Assembly: GCA_018466975.1 (NCBI GenBank) | Contig: CM031556.1 | Span: 1,054,001 to 1,118,000 of the forward strand | Direction of reading: 5' to 3' | Length of the DNA stretch: 64,000 nucleotides | From: Sparassis latifolia | Taxonomy: Eukaryota; Basidiomycota; Agaricomycetes; Polyporales; Sparassidaceae | Shown here: piece after piece, positions 31,677 through 44,015 of the stretch | Layout of the letters: each line of letters starts with the position of its first letter | Numbering within the stretch: the stretch's first letter is position 1 | Program-made: the position numbers and the translations under genes | The notes under the pieces: model-generated | Database searches by the model: none | What the model was told of the DNA's origin: nothing | Seen by the model: only the letters and a program-made list of their open reading frames with translations

Positions 31677-32978
31677 ATGTCGACGGTCCAAACAATCACT
31701 CAATCCGCTGTGGGATCTGCTCCTGCCAAATTGACTGTTCTCCCGTCGGCAGAGGACAATAAGACGGAGGAGCGCGAAGAGTATCGCTACGCGCACCTTC
31801 TTCCGGTATTTCCCCAGGACGAACACTACCCCCCTCTGACTCCGTTCGATCATGGCGATCCCGCCTCTCGCGCGTTGTCTCACCCGAACCCCCGGGCTTT
31901 TCTCGATAACGCCACTAGCGTGGTTCAGCTGACTCCCCATCTGGGTGAGGTTGTTACCGGAGTCAACCTTGCCACCCTCGATAACGAGGGAAGAGACCAG
32001 GTGGCGCTGGAGGTAAGCCCAACCTGGTTGGCGTCCCCTATGACTCATAAAAGCTTATTGTTTCTCGCATCTGGAATCGTGTGTAGGTTGCCAAGCGGGG
32101 TGTGGTAGCTTTCAGGGACCAGCAGGACTTTATTGACCGCGGTCCCGACTTCTATCTCGAGTGGGGCAGATACTTCGGACGCCTGCACATCCATCCCACA
32201 TCTGGCCATCCGGTGAACTACCCGGAGCTCCACCTCGTTTACCGTGATGAGAACTCCACCTTCAACTTTGAGCGTAGCAACAGCATCAGCTCCACGGGGT
32301 GGCACTCGGACGTCTCCTACGAGCTCCAGCCACCCGGCCTGACCGCCCTCTTCCTCTTCTCGCAGCCCTCTACAGGCGGTGACACCTCCTTCACGTCGCA
32401 GGTCGCCGCCTTGAAGAAGCTCTCCCCACAGTTCGTGGCGTTCCTGAAGACGCTCAAGGCCGTCCATTCGGGGTTCGAACAAGCCGAGTACTCCCGCTCA
32501 GGGAGGCGGGGTGGTGTAGTCAGACGTGAGCCTGTGAAGCACGTCCACCCCATTGTCAGAAGGCATCCTGTCACCGGCGAGGAGGCGCTTTATGTCAACA
32601 GGCAGTTCACTCGGTACATCGTCGGGCTAAAAATCGAGGAGTCCAGTCAGTACTTCGCGTATATTTCCGGCTTGTTAGCTGAACCATTCCCCGCAGACGC
32701 CATCCTCAACCTCTTGTATGACCACATCGACCGGAGTGCCGATGTTCAAGCACGCGTGAAGTGGGAGCCTTACACCGTCGTCCTCTGGGACAACAGAATT
32801 ACTGCTCACGTAGGCTCTCAGCTAAGGCTCCTTGTTGCGCTTCGGACTAAGACTGTTCTCTCGTCAGACTGCGATCGTCGACTACCTCGACACCAAGCAA
32901 CGCCGCCACGGTGCCCGCATCACCCCGCAGGCGGAGCGGCCTATCCCTGCTCTAGAAGGTCTCGATCTGTCAGAGTGA
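31677..32978 (+). CDS. TauD/TfdA-type alpha-ketoglutarate-dependent dioxygenase
   Basis: A Fe(II)/2-oxoglutarate dioxygenase of the taurine/sulfonate or alkylsulfate type, which releases sulfite from organosulfur compounds. The iron-binding HxD is in TGWHSDVSYE (about 32300). The distal His is in LWDNRITAH followed, after a short intron, by TAIVDYLDTK. The 2-oxoglutarate-binding Arg is expected near the C-terminus, in the RRHGARITPQ region. RDQQDFIDRGPDFYLEWGRYFGRLHIHP is also family-typical. Two short introns are seen. In-frame ATGs at 31623 and 31677 are both possible; I prefer 31677 (MSTVQTITQ). The exact substrate is unknown. Confidence 0.88.
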
Positions 32979-33133
32979 GGGGAGTGGTAGAATTAGAGGT
33001 CATTTACGGAGGAGCAGGTGTATCAGCAAATATTGTATTGAATAAACCCCAACTTGCATCACATGTGACAACGAATTCTTGCACACGATAAGCCATAGGC
33101 AAGTCTTGATACTCCACGCTGCACGAGGAAGGG

Positions 33134-34132
33134 CTATCGGGACATACGAATTACGAAGAGGTGCTCTATACCCGCCCCCCGCTGCAAGACTACCTATCAG
33201 ATGACAAAGAATTCAACAAGCGCCAAGAGAGTACGTGAGCCAAAGGAGGAATTTTCTCCTTACCTCACTCTGCAGCCCGTAATCCTTGAGCATTCTCGCA
33301 CGGATTCCAGGTACGTCATTTTGCGTGACTGCGACCAGATAAAACCGACCGCTAGGCGAAAGCAAGTCCTGTCCTGCATATCAATTCTCCAACTTCGAAT
33401 AGCCGCTAGATTTACGGACTTCTACTTGCTGCAGCAATTTTTCCGTGACCTGAATACCGTCGGTCCCACCCGCCCATGAGCCCTGAATATCGGCGCCATG
33501 CTGTGCAGCGTTAGCTTCGTCGGAGTAGGTTGGCACGTAAGGGGGATTGAAGAGCAGGATATCCACGGCATGGTGTAGACGGGGAAATAGTGGTTCAGCC
33601 AGAAAGGTATTGAGAGGCTCTAGGGGGATCTACTGCAGTTTGTTTGTGACTTGGATCTATCTCGAGGATGAGCATGAGGAGAGCTTGTATTGCTCACTTT
33701 GTTCTGCCGACCAGTGGATCGTGTCGCACAGCAAGCGCGAGAATTTATGTCGGTACATAAATACACTACGTTTGGTGTGAGGTGACCGTTCCCTATTAGA
33801 CTGGTGAAACGTACGCGCTGCAGAGGCTCCCAGTATACTTCCGACGAAGCTGGAAACACATCCAGAGCCAGACCTGCGAGAAATCGGGTCAGATAATCAG
33901 GAATCGTAACCATGGAGACCCGTACCCTATCTCAAGGCATACTAGCGGCTGCAAATCTCGTAATTTTTGGGCGTCCTGCTCTAGGGCATCCAGGAGAATA
34001 AATGTGTCCTCTGCGGCAAGCGCGTCATTTGTCCGAAAAAAGCACATTCCCGCTGTATCACGAACCTGCTGGTTCATATATGTGCTCATAGTCCTCCTTC
34101 GTCAGATGTGAGAGGTCGGGAGTAGGTATCAT
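33134..34132 (-). CDS. mtq2: Mtq2/HEMK2, eRF1 glutamine methyltransferase
   Basis: With Trm112, Mtq2 methylates the Gln of the GGQ motif in release factor eRF1. The spliced N-terminus MIPTPDLSHLTKEDYEHIYEPA joins EDTFILLDALEQD and CLEIGSGSG, the SAM-binding motif I. The catalytic NPPY motif lies in DILLFNPPYVPT (about 33530-33560). SWAGGTDG follows, then LLSPSGRFYLVAVTQND and the C-terminus VVLQRGAGIEHLFVIR, all typical of HEMK2. At least five introns split this short gene. The start is fixed by the conserved N-terminus. It is divergent from ALG10 and its 3' end lies close to the TauD gene. Confidence 0.92.
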
Positions 34133-34856
34133 GGCTGCAGCTTGCAGGCTGTTGTTACACAGGCAGTCAACCGTGCCTGCCAGTGGTCGACGGCCCGGGC
34201 TCTTGAACCTTCCCGATTCGGAAACTAACAGTAGCTAGTCTGCTTTCTAACGCGCCTCCTTGTCGAGAGGTCGGAAAATTTAGGCGGAGCCTAAAGTTTG
34301 GTAGTTCTTTCTAATGCGGAATCTTAAACCTTTGTGATACCACGTGATGCAGGTGGCGCTGTAAGTCCGCCGAAATTCACGAAAGTCTTCCTGAAGATCC
34401 TCTCCACCCTGGTTTGGGCACATCGCAGGTGAGATGAGGTGCTACAATGGATGGGTGATGGAATGGTGAATTTTGCTTGGGCGCGGGGCACAGAGAATAG
34501 AGGGATTCCTACGAGATTCAAACATGTAATGCCCTCTTGGACCAGTACAAAGCAGATAAGACAGCAAAGTCTCCAAAATCAATCTCAATTAATATACCCA
34601 TTGGAAAGTATTGTATACACATGCAGCACAGGACAACGGGTGCTTCTTGCGCTCGAAACGCGACGCGTTCAGCGCGATTTACAGACGCGTTGTGCCAGCA
34701 CGTGATGTGCCGGTTCGGCAATCAAGACCTCCTAGTAAGAGCCCGTGATAGAAAGCAGACGTCAGACACGGGCCGATATCCGAGGTACGAGGTTGAAGCA
34801 GAGTGTCTACCATCTGCCCTCGGGAGACTAACAGTAGCTCACTACCGCCATCATCA
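34133..34856. other. Divergent intergenic region, MTQ2 and ALG10
   Basis: 724 bp between divergent starts. No ORF can be supported. The heptamer-like CTAACAGTAGCT occurs at about 34227 and 34829, on the same strand. Presumed shared promoter. Confidence 0.4.
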
Positions 34857-36413
34857 ATGTCATCGTTGCCGCCCTCCGCGTCGACATACTATGCATTATT
34901 TATGGCGGTGTCAGTCCTCGTTCTGAAGGCTGTGAATGAAGAGGTCACAGAACCATACATGGTGTGTACGGGTGCGTAGGCTGTGTGTGTCCGCCGCTGA
35001 CACGCGCGTTCAGGATGAGCCATTTCACGTCCCGCAGGCGCAGGCGTACTGTCGGAGCGACTACTCGTATTGGGACCCTAAAATCACCACACCTCCAGGC
35101 TTGTAAGTTCTTGCAACCCTTCGCGACACTGAGATCCGACGTTTCAACCCGGCTTTCCCGCAGATATGTGCTGAGCCTGGTTCTGAAACGGGTGTTCCTG
35201 CTCAAGTGTAACCTCGCCATGCTCCGGCTCACGCCACTGCTCTGCCTCCTCGTGTTGCCGATCGTAATGACACGCCTGGTGTGCTACTACAGGCGCGAGA
35301 GGCCGCCGCATTCGCTGGCTGTGCCCGATCCGGAAGCCGTCGTGCTGTCCGCCTTCCCGATCGCATGGTTCTTCGCGTTCCTGTATTACACCGATGTGCC
35401 CAGCCTGTTATTCGTTGTGTCATCAATCGTGTCTGCTACCCAGGGCAAGCACTGGCTCGCGGCCTTGGTATGTGGCGCCTCGCGTGCTCGTGGGGCTGCC
35501 CCATGAATTATTGTTAACTGATGCGGGACAAGGACGGTAGTTAGGCGCGATCAGCTGCACCTTCCGCCAGAACAACATAATATGGGTGCTCTATGTGCAT
35601 CCAGCCTGTTTGAGTCCCTATTCAATGCTGATCCCCTCTTAGGAGATAAGTCAAACCACATCCCCGCTTTCCATGTCCCACAGCTGTATTACTTCGTGGG
35701 CTTCGCGACTATTTTTGGATGGCCTGCATTGATTAGTGGGAAGGGAGGCCCACAGAAACTGGCACGGGACGTTCGATTGCGAATGTTCGGTGGCGCAAGG
35801 TGAGTACCATGTCCGTGCGGTGCGGCTCCTGCGTGTTCACTAGTCGCTCAGGAATACAGCGATCACTGGCCTGGTCGCCATCATTATGGGAATGACGATC
35901 TACAAATTCACGTTCGTTCATGAGTTCCGTTTGAGGGGGGTAACTTAATCTTGCGTGCAGGATACACCACCCGTTCCTACTCTCGGATAATCGCCATTAT
36001 ACGTTTTACATCTGGCGGCGGATATTCCTCCTCCATCCTGTAGTACCGTATCTTCTTATACCTGTGTACATCGCCTGCGCATGGGCATGGTACATCCGGA
36101 CTGGTATGTCGTTCTGGTCGGCTAGCATTGTACAGGCCAAGGGTTGACTTCGTTACTCCAAATTGCAGGGCAGGATCAAACTTTGCTGCAGAACATCCTG
36201 CTTGCAGTTTTCGTAGTGCCCACGCTGATTCCTACCCCCCTTCTAGAACCGCGATACTTCCTCATTCCTTACATCCTGCTTCGAGCGCAGATCACCGATG
36301 TGCCCGTGTGGGGAGTGTTGGTGGAGGGTCTATGGTACGGCACGGTAAACGGGGTGACCATGTGGGTATTTCTGCACAAAGAGAGGGCAGGCGTTGGTCG
36401 ATTCATGTGGTAG
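34857..36413 (+). CDS. alg10: Alg10/Die2, dolichyl-P-Glc alpha-1,2-glucosyltransferase
   Basis: Adds the terminal glucose to the dolichol-linked oligosaccharide in the ER lumen, the last step before transfer to protein. The spliced N-terminus has a membrane segment then [36 protein letters not shown] and YVLSLVL. This is the Alg10 signature, with the conserved acidic pair and TTPPGLY. Many membrane helices follow ([30 protein letters not shown]). The final exon ends VGRFMW, as in the family. Introns are short. The start at 34857 puts the first helix directly before EEVTEPYM. Confidence 0.93.
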
Positions 36414-36666
36414 AGTACATTGTAAGGACGGGGGTCAGGCAGCCACATACGCGACTGTGGACCCACGTTGCACCTCGTGACCGGGAATGTTTACGCGAAG
36501 TTTGGGCCAAGTTGAAGGGGACGCGATGGGATTGCCATCAGGCAACGACCGAAAGTCGAGTTTCCATCGACACGACGCCTGAACGACCTTCATTCATACC
36601 CACACGACCTTCACGCCCACGCTACTCCATCCCAGGTTCACCGCTGGACAACCTATATACTTCCCC

Positions 36667-38739
36667 ATGTCTGCTGAACTCACAGGCCCAGCCAGTGGCA
36701 TCCGTTCCCGGCCCATCACTCGCAGCTTTATCCGCCAGTCTCTCGGCAAGGCCCTCGCAGACGTTATGCACAAAGATTCGAAGGAGTCCGCGGTTGAGAA
36801 GGAGAAAGGGAGCAAGAAGGCGAGAGACGCTTCCGCTCGACGCACCACCACAGTTCATCTTGCACCCCGCTCGTCCATCGACAAGCCTCTCCTCAGAAAG
36901 ACAGAGCGCGATGTGTCCCCCGCCGCCAAGGACAGAACCATCACCCGCAGTAGCAAAAGACTGTCCGCAATTAAGAGGCCCGCCACTACCTCATCCGACG
37001 AGCAGTCGTCGCTGGCGACCTCGCCCAAGACGAGCGTGGTTCGCTCGGCTACACTGCGCCCGAGAAGCTCGCTTGCATCGTCTGCGCTCCCCAAGTATAG
37101 GCCCAAATCTGCGCTGATCGAAACTGCCCCCGCTAAGCGGTCTCCATCACCTCATGCTGGTTCGCGACACCTAATCAGTGAATCGAGCGACGAGACGGAG
37201 GGTATCCCGAAAGGCAAATACATCACAGAACTACAACCTCCTCCAAGCAAAGCTAGCAGATCCATCAGCCCTTTACCCCGTCGAGGCGCCCTCCAGGTTA
37301 ATCTCACCTCAGCAATCAACGTGAGGCCCGTTACTCCCGACAAGAAGAGCAAGAACTCTTCACCCGCACACGCTCCTTCACCACGTCACACATCGTCTCG
37401 TCCTACGAAGGCAGCGAAGACTGCCGTATCCCAAACTGCTTCCCGTACTGTCATTCCTCGCCCCCCCTCCTCGTCATCGTCTTCTGCGTCTCCACGCACG
37501 CCGAAGACGCCCACTGGGCTCAGCAACATCAAACGTACCGGAGGGTCCAGTAGCCGCGATGGAAGTCCCAGCCCGCGGCGTGGTCCTGCACTGTCCGCGC
37601 CAGAGTCGCCCCTGGGGAAGCTCTCTGCGCGCAAAGCTGCGAATGGCAGCCCTACCTCCATCCACCGCGCATCCGCCTCAGCCACTCCCACCCGGACCAC
37701 ATTCACCGAAGGCAATAGCGTCGATAGCGTCGACGCTAACGATGTGGAGTTCATGCTTTCAGCCGTGGCTTCGCCCACAGCACCTACGCCCGCCCTCCCG
37801 AGGTTCAGAACAATCTATGCATCCGAGTCTGAGAGCCCTCAGACACCCTCCCGTTCACCGTTCCTGCCCACCCGTTCCAATCTCTCGTATATCTCCCCAG
37901 CCGCCCCCACCTCGGACAACTCGCCCTTCCTGCGCCCAAAGGCACAATATGGAGCGAACGAACGCGGTTCGATCCTGTCATGGGAGCAGCTTGCCCGACA
38001 CAACAAGACATTAGACGACGAGGACGTCGAGAACATGATTTCCCAAATGCCCGCACCTTTTGACCCCGGACTTATCTCCCCTGCGCCGAGCTCCGTTCTC
38101 TTGGATATTCCTGAAAGTCCGAATCTCAGCGCCTTACCATCCCCGACGGGATATGGCTCGATATCGCAGGTCCTCCTCCCCGACGTTACGCCATCGCCTG
38201 CCATGTACAACACCAGCTTGAAATTCCACCACATGGATTCGGACGCGTCAATGGGTGATGCGGCCAATGCCACACTCCTGCGTCTGCAATTGGCATCCGC
38301 GGAGAGCAAAGCGAGGGAGCAGCTGGCTGCGATTGAGCTCCTCCAGAGCCAGCTACAGTCCGCAAAGGAGGCGCGTCTGCGCGACGCTGAGGAGCTCTCG
38401 AGGCAGATGTCACAGTTGGAGGAGCAGGTCCATGGCAACCTGCGCGTGGATGATCAGCGGTCGGAGTATATCGCGTCGCTGGAGGGGCAGCTACTCCACG
38501 CAGAGGCGCTGCGCGACCAGGCCGTGCAGCAGGCGCTCGCGCAGATGCACGCGAGCGCCCAGGCGTCTACCGCCACGGCGCTTCGCGCGCAGCAGGCGAG
38601 GTGGGAGGTCGCGTGCAGCGCATGGGATGCGGGCGCTGCGTGGGGCGCCGTGCGCGATACCGCGGAGGGCGAGCTTGAGCTCGTTAGAGCCAATCGCGAG
38701 ATGCTTGCCGTGTTGCTGGCTGGGCTGAACCACAGCTGA
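36667..38739 (+). CDS. Ser/Pro-rich disordered protein with C-terminal coiled coil
   Basis: I do not recognise this 690-aa protein. It is a single exon, unusual in this window. Residues about 1-480 are rich in Ser, Pro, Arg and Lys, with many SP/TP sites that look like proline-directed kinase targets. A possible destruction-box or docking-type stretch is not evident. Residues about 530-690 form a clear coiled coil (LLRLQLASAESKAREQL, LQSQLQSAKEARL, LSRQMSQLEEQVHG). The layout resembles microtubule- or septation-associated adaptors, but no domain proves it. It lies convergent with the kinetochore gene SPC7. The start has TATA-like CTATATAC just upstream at about 36651. Confidence 0.75.
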   Translation: MSAELTGPASGIRSRPITRSFIRQSLGKALADVMHKDSKESAVEKEKGSKKARDASARRTTTVHLAPRSSIDKPLLRKTERDVSPAAKDRTITRSSKRLSAIKRPATTSSDEQSSLATSPKTSVVRSATLRPRSSLASSALPKYRPKSALIETAPAKRSPSPHAGSRHLISESSDETEGIPKGKYITELQPPPSKASRSISPLPRRGALQVNLTSAINVRPVTPDKKSKNSSPAHAPSPRHTSSRPTKAAKTAVSQTASRTVIPRPPSSSSSSASPRTPKTPTGLSNIKRTGGSSSRDGSPSPRRGPALSAPESPLGKLSARKAANGSPTSIHRASASATPTRTTFTEGNSVDSVDANDVEFMLSAVASPTAPTPALPRFRTIYASESESPQTPSRSPFLPTRSNLSYISPAAPTSDNSPFLRPKAQYGANERGSILSWEQLARHNKTLDDEDVENMISQMPAPFDPGLISPAPSSVLLDIPESPNLSALPSPTGYGSISQVLLPDVTPSPAMYNTSLKFHHMDSDASMGDAANATLLRLQLASAESKAREQLAAIELLQSQLQSAKEARLRDAEELSRQMSQLEEQVHGNLRVDDQRSEYIASLEGQLLHAEALRDQAVQQALAQMHASAQASTATALRAQQARWEVACSAWDAGAAWGAVRDTAEGELELVRANREMLAVLLAGLNHS

Positions 38740-38961
38740 ACGCGAGGCATATACTCTCGTATGTATCATCTCGAGACCGTTTCGTGAGTTATTCCCCATC
38801 GCTTCTGAGTGATGGTCGAGCTCACCTTTTGCCAACAGGCTCACTCATTGCCACATTTGTGCCACTATCTTATACCGATTTCTCGACGACTATCACGATA
38901 TCATTAACGATGGTGTTTATACGCGAGTACAGGTATTCCAAACTTCGACGGGTATATATCA

Positions 38962-41900
38962 TTACACAAATTGCTCTGTAGCTTCGATGCACGCGTCTAA
39001 TAAACAGCCATGACTGTCGACAGAACTGGCCTGAGCCAACCGGCCCAAGACTGCATCCAACGCAGTCTTTCGTCTATTGCAGTGTCATCGCGGATTAGCG
39101 ACAGATGAGAGTGAATGGTGAGTGTGGACTCACTCTACGCGCCCGTACGCGACCTCTACGGTTGCCTTCAATGAACCAATGGAAATAGGCCATTTGGAGT
39201 ACGTTTGTCTATCCAAGATGAAGGATATATACGCCTTCCCCTTCGCGCTTGGGAACAGTACTGTCGCCTTGATATGAAGATCTGGCAATCCTGAGTTCAG
39301 GCTCTGAACAGCTTCTACTGATAGTGGGTATTTGATGGCGAGGAAAGTTAGCTGTGCACGGAGTTGCGCGCATGATGACCAAAAGTCGCCCAGCAGCTCA
39401 ACGATCTGCGAAATATGCGTCAACTATCGCTCGGACAACGAATCCCTGAATTTAATACCTCTCGGATGTTTGCATGTGGTGGAGCCTCGAACACGAGCTG
39501 CTGCGCGACCTGTATCGCGAGGTCGGTGAAGCGGGGAAATTGATCTCGCTCCCTTGTCCGGATATTTTTCGCTTTGCAGACACTGACTTTGGCAAGCGTC
39601 GGCCGGTATTTGAGGCACGGAATAGACACCTGGTATCTTGAAGCGTATACGAACTCGGTGAGGTCAGCCTGGACCTTCGTAGCACGCCAGTAATGCAGAT
39701 CTTGCAGCGCTTCCAGCTCCTCTAGAGGATCCGCAGGCCTCTCAGGTCCCAAACGATGCCAAGCTGATTAGAGGCTACGTACCTTTTAGTCTGAAGACCT
39801 CGAAATTTGTGCCTTCCTTCTTGAGGTGAACGAAATACTGAGCCTCTGCGATCGCTACCGACGCTTCCTTCTTTTGTGCGTTAATCTCGGCGAGCTTCTC
39901 TTCCAGCCGTTCCAGCTTCGCTTTTCCTTCGGAGACATCACTGCGGAATACTTCGAGCTCGGTCCTGAAGTTGAATTATTTTTTGATGAGCTCTGAGATA
40001 AATCTCACCAGGCATTGTGCGGACGTACTGTTGTTCCGCAATGGTAGCCTTCAACTCGTTGAGGAAATCTTGGTCGGAGTTCTCAATCTCCGAGATGTCC
40101 GCTTGTTCCTGCTGGAGTTCCGCCATGACCTGTGCGTATTCCCCGCGGAGCGCAGGTAAGATATCCTGCGCCTCCTTCATGAGATCCGCAAGCACTTGCG
40201 CATCCTGCGACGCACAAAAAAGGATTAAATCTGCCTGAAAACAATGGGGAAAGGACACACGCTTTCGAGATGGGAAAACTCCTGTTCAGCCTGGTCGTAT
40301 AGCCGGTTCACCCAGGTCGTTTTCCAGTCATACCACTGTGATTTGGCGATCCCGTAGTTGTTTGCCTTGATCAGCTTCAACTGGTGCTGCGTTCCCGAGA
40401 CCTGATCTCAAGGTCAGCCCTCTCTAGAAAGGAAGAGGTACTCACCACCAGCATCGCCTTCTCCGACTCGTCTGCGGCAGCAAACTCCCTGAAGAGCTCA
40501 GGGGTGTCCTTCTCCGTCTCGCGCTCCGCCTCGAGGCAGATCTTCTTGCTGTTCCCAATCCAAGCGGTCAAGTCGTTCACAACCGCCGTGTAGATTTCCA
40601 ACTGCGGCACCTCCACCGCCATCGCGATGGAGAACTCCGCGAGCGGAATCGGGTCCTCGTCTTGCTCCGCAACAAACTCGGACGAAGAGCGCCTGCGCGC
40701 CCGCGAGCGCAGTTGCATGGGCGGGACTACCGATTGGCGAGGCTTGGGCATCGTCAACTCGTCCATGAAACGGATCCCGGTCATCGTAAAGAATTGTTCT
40801 ATTGAGATTGGGGGCTGTCGGAGTGAGTGAGCGAGTATGTTAGCGTTTTTAGCGGTTCGAATGGAACTTATAATAAATCACGCACCCCTTCATCCTCGAA
40901 ACCCGCGTCGTCTTCGACGCCGTCGCGCCATTGTGCAGTGACAGCGGATGGCAGAGGTGCAGTTTGTAGGATGCCGGGAATGTCCACATCCTTTAGTGGC
41001 AAATCAAGAATTATCCCTGACTCCGAAGTGGACGCAATGACAGCTGGAGATGGCCGCCTTGGAGACCCAACAGCAGGTGAAGCCGACCGCTGAGGGGTCT
41101 CCTGCTTCACAGCACCGAGCGCCGGCGAACTTGGCCGCAGCGCAGGCGCAGGTGAGCCGCGGGTCGGGCTAGGCGCAGCAACCACCTGGCGGAGTACCTC
41201 ACGCTCGCATCCGCCTGCCTTGGGGCCCGGCGCCGGGCTAAGGGCCTTCGATGGTGTCGGCGGATCCTGCCGTACAATATTCGCGACGTCCGGATAGAGC
41301 GAAGTACCCTCCTTGCCAGGCTGACTCTGTCCGACGCCAATTCCCGGACCGTTACCTGACGGTACAGCTCCCACGCTCGCGCGGAAGCGCCCCAATCCAA
41401 GGCCTTGGCCCGCAATTTTCTTCGGACCCGCCGCCGTGCGCGTGTCCGCATTAGCAGCGTTCGTGATAGTAGGTGGGAGGATGCCTGCTCCAAGACTCTT
41501 GCGCTGCGCAAAGTAACCTGAAGGCCTGCGCACCGCGCTTGTCCGCCTATTCGCCATGGGTTGCGGTTGTGGCGGCTCAAATATGGCGACCTTAGCGGGC
41601 TCGAGCCTGCCCACAGCGGGCCGCTTGGCTGGGCTTGGCCTATCCTGTGCACTGTCTGTGATGGGGCGCTTGAGGGGCGACTTGCGCGGAGTCGGGGAAG
41701 CGAACGCTGCGGTGCCCTTGTGCGGTCGGGCTTGACCAAAGATCGGGCGGGGGATGGAAGAAGAGGGTGCAGGAGAGGGTGCGGCACCCTTTGTTGGTGA
41801 GGGAGCGCGGACGAGGCTGAAGGTGAATGGCTTGGGAATGATTGCGGAGGCAGCGGTTTCGGCGGGGGAGCGCGGCGTAGGGACTGGGGTCTTCGCAATC

Positions 41901-43489
41901 GAGAAGACGCTGGGACGCGCAGACTCTGTGGCGGTGAACACTGACGGGAGAGAGGCAGATGTAGGAGGTGCTTCTTCTGCCGGAGCGACAGGAGCTGGCA
42001 AGGAATCTACGCGCTCACGAGGAGCGGTAACAGGCACCCGCACGACATTCTCGTCGTCGTACACACCCGTCACATCCATAGACGAGTCGGTCGCGCCGAG
42101 GCTCTGCCGCATGAGTGCGGTGATGTTCATCGTTCGGTCGCCCGCGGCACCGTCGTCTGCGAAGCTGTCCTCAGTCGAGGTGAAGCTGTCGTCCGGTATC
42201 TTACCCTGCACCCCATCGTCAAATGAGTCCGCGCCACCGAAGTCATCCTCAGCGTCCGCGTCCGGGTCGCCCCCTTTGAGCGGCGGGAGCCCAATGGACG
42301 AGCGTGCGCGCAGCAAACGCTGTGTCGCGGCAGTGAGGTCCATGTCTTCCGCAGTGTCGTCCCTATCCGGTTGCAGGAAGGGCTCATCCTCGTCGGATTC
42401 GGGCGGTGGTTCACTCGCCACGCCAGCGTGCGTTATTGCCGCGAGCTGCTGCCAGACTTCGCTCCGTTCCGGTGGAGGTCGCAGGGAGCGCGAGATGGGA
42501 ATGGTGAATTCCATCGGCGCCGTGTTTTCATCGGAAGGATCTTCGGAGAGATATGACTGGGATTGCGCGGAGGAGGTCGTGAGGTCCTGATCTACGTTCT
42601 GCCCCTCTTCAATGATTTTAGGTTCGGCATTGAAATGTGCTTGCTGACCAGGTTGCGGGATCTGGTTCTCAGACTGATGTTGGGTAGAGGTGGCGGGTGC
42701 AATGGAGGAGCGGCGGCGGAGGGCGAGAGATGGGTGTCCTGGACCAAGCGAAAGGGAACGCTTGCGATTTATGTTAAGTTGGATGGCTTCTGTAACCTCC
42801 ATATCCTCGTCGTCTTCATCCTCTGTGAACTCGTCGTCCTCGAGTGCGGAGCCCTCCTGATGAAAGATATTGTTCTCGTTGATGAAGTCGTCCGGGACGG
42901 GGGCATCGTCATCAATGTCCATATCCATTGACTGCTCGCCGAATTCGCTGAACCTAGTGGACGAACGACGGCGCACGGAGCTGCGGCGACCTCCGCGTGC
43001 AGTATCTGGATATACATTCTCGTCATTTGTTCGACTCTCAGTTTGTGGGAAGGATCCTTGAGTAGGTGAAAATGGAGGATCGGCACTGCCGTTGGTTTTC
43101 TTTCTCTCGAAGATACGAACATGGGCGTGGCTGGCGAAGCTGACGCGGCGTCCGAGACTCTTGCGAGCAGCGGCGTTGTGGATGTCGGTAAAGTCCATGG
43201 TCTGTGTGATGTTGTCATCGCCAGTGAATGTGGAGGATTCCGCGCCATCCTGGAAGTTAATGGAGGCCTTGAGAATACTTTTGCGCGGAGCCTAACTGAA
43301 GCTGAGGAATGACATGCGCGGAGAGAAATATAGCACACGCACCAGAGACCGGCGGGCTTTGGCGGCAGGACTGAGCTTCTCTCCTGGTGCGATACTGTAC
43401 GCTCTCCTGCGACTCTGGCTCTGTTTTGAGGAGGATTGACCGAGGACCGCAATGGACCTGCGTCTATTGGGAGATACCTTGTTCACCAT
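38962..43489 (-). CDS. spc7: Spc7/KNL1, kinetochore scaffold protein
   Basis: Scaffold of the KMN network that recruits PP1 and the spindle checkpoint. The N-terminus has the two PP1-docking motifs, KSILK and RRVSF (about 43280 and 43160). MELT-like Mps1-target motifs follow: MDFT, MEVT, MEFT, MDLT, MNIT and MDVT, spread over about 43198-42070. A long Ser/Pro-rich middle leads to the Spc7 kinetochore-binding half: MTGIRFMDELTMPKP, coiled-coil ELKATIAEQ and KLERLEEKLAEINAQKKEA, and a C-terminal RWD-like part ending LDACIEATEQFV. I chose ATG 43489 (MVNKVSPNRRR); ATG 43537 is in frame upstream. It shares a promoter region with the divergent kinesin-6. Confidence 0.92.
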
Positions 43490-44015
43490 CGTTGAGAAGG
43501 CCACAGAAGACGCGCATTCCAAATGTTCGTGGCTCAAGATATCAAATTATATCTCTCACGACTCAGCCAGTGTTTGCGTTGTACGCGTCGTGAAGTTGAG
43601 CCGAGAGGAAACTGGAATACAATTCAAGCGTGAAGCCACCGTTTGTCCTTAAGCTTCGCGGACCACCAAAGCTAGAACTCTTCTATCCAAGATTGTGATT
43701 GTGGACGGCCAACTTCGACAAGTACCGTCAGCGGTGAGGGCTGGCCGACTAGGATAAAGAGGATCGTCGAGGGTATAACTTTAAGGACAACCTCTCGCTT
43801 AGTAAGCATCAAACGATGCGCGACGATCACGTGATGAACGCGCCCTCGTGTACGTCTCGTGCATTAGACGCTCGTCCTTCAACTGCTGGGGCATGTTCGC
43901 GTTTGTTTCCATCTCTTCCATCTTCCCGGGCACTGCAAGAGCTGCATCACATACTGTATGCACGCCGACAATATTGCTTTAAGATTCTTGTATCAGTATC
44001 TCCAAGAAAGTCATT
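43490..44015. promoter_or_regulatory. Shared divergent promoter of SPC7 and kinesin-6
   Basis: 526 bp between two divergent mitotic genes. It holds an MCB-type ACGCGT at 43583-43588 and a palindromic ATCACGTGAT near 43827-43836. MCB boxes bind the MBF cell-cycle factor in yeasts; that they do so here is inference. Confidence 0.4.

Noticed and set aside
41107..41898. 263-codon minus-strand frame rich in Arg/Pro/Ser
   Set aside because: It overlaps the long SPC7 coding exon in another frame, and its composition is that of a shadow of a Ser/Pro-rich, GC-rich gene.
41754..42590. 278-codon plus-strand frame
   Set aside because: Antisense of the SPC7 exon; Gly/Ser-rich shadow with no recognisable domain.
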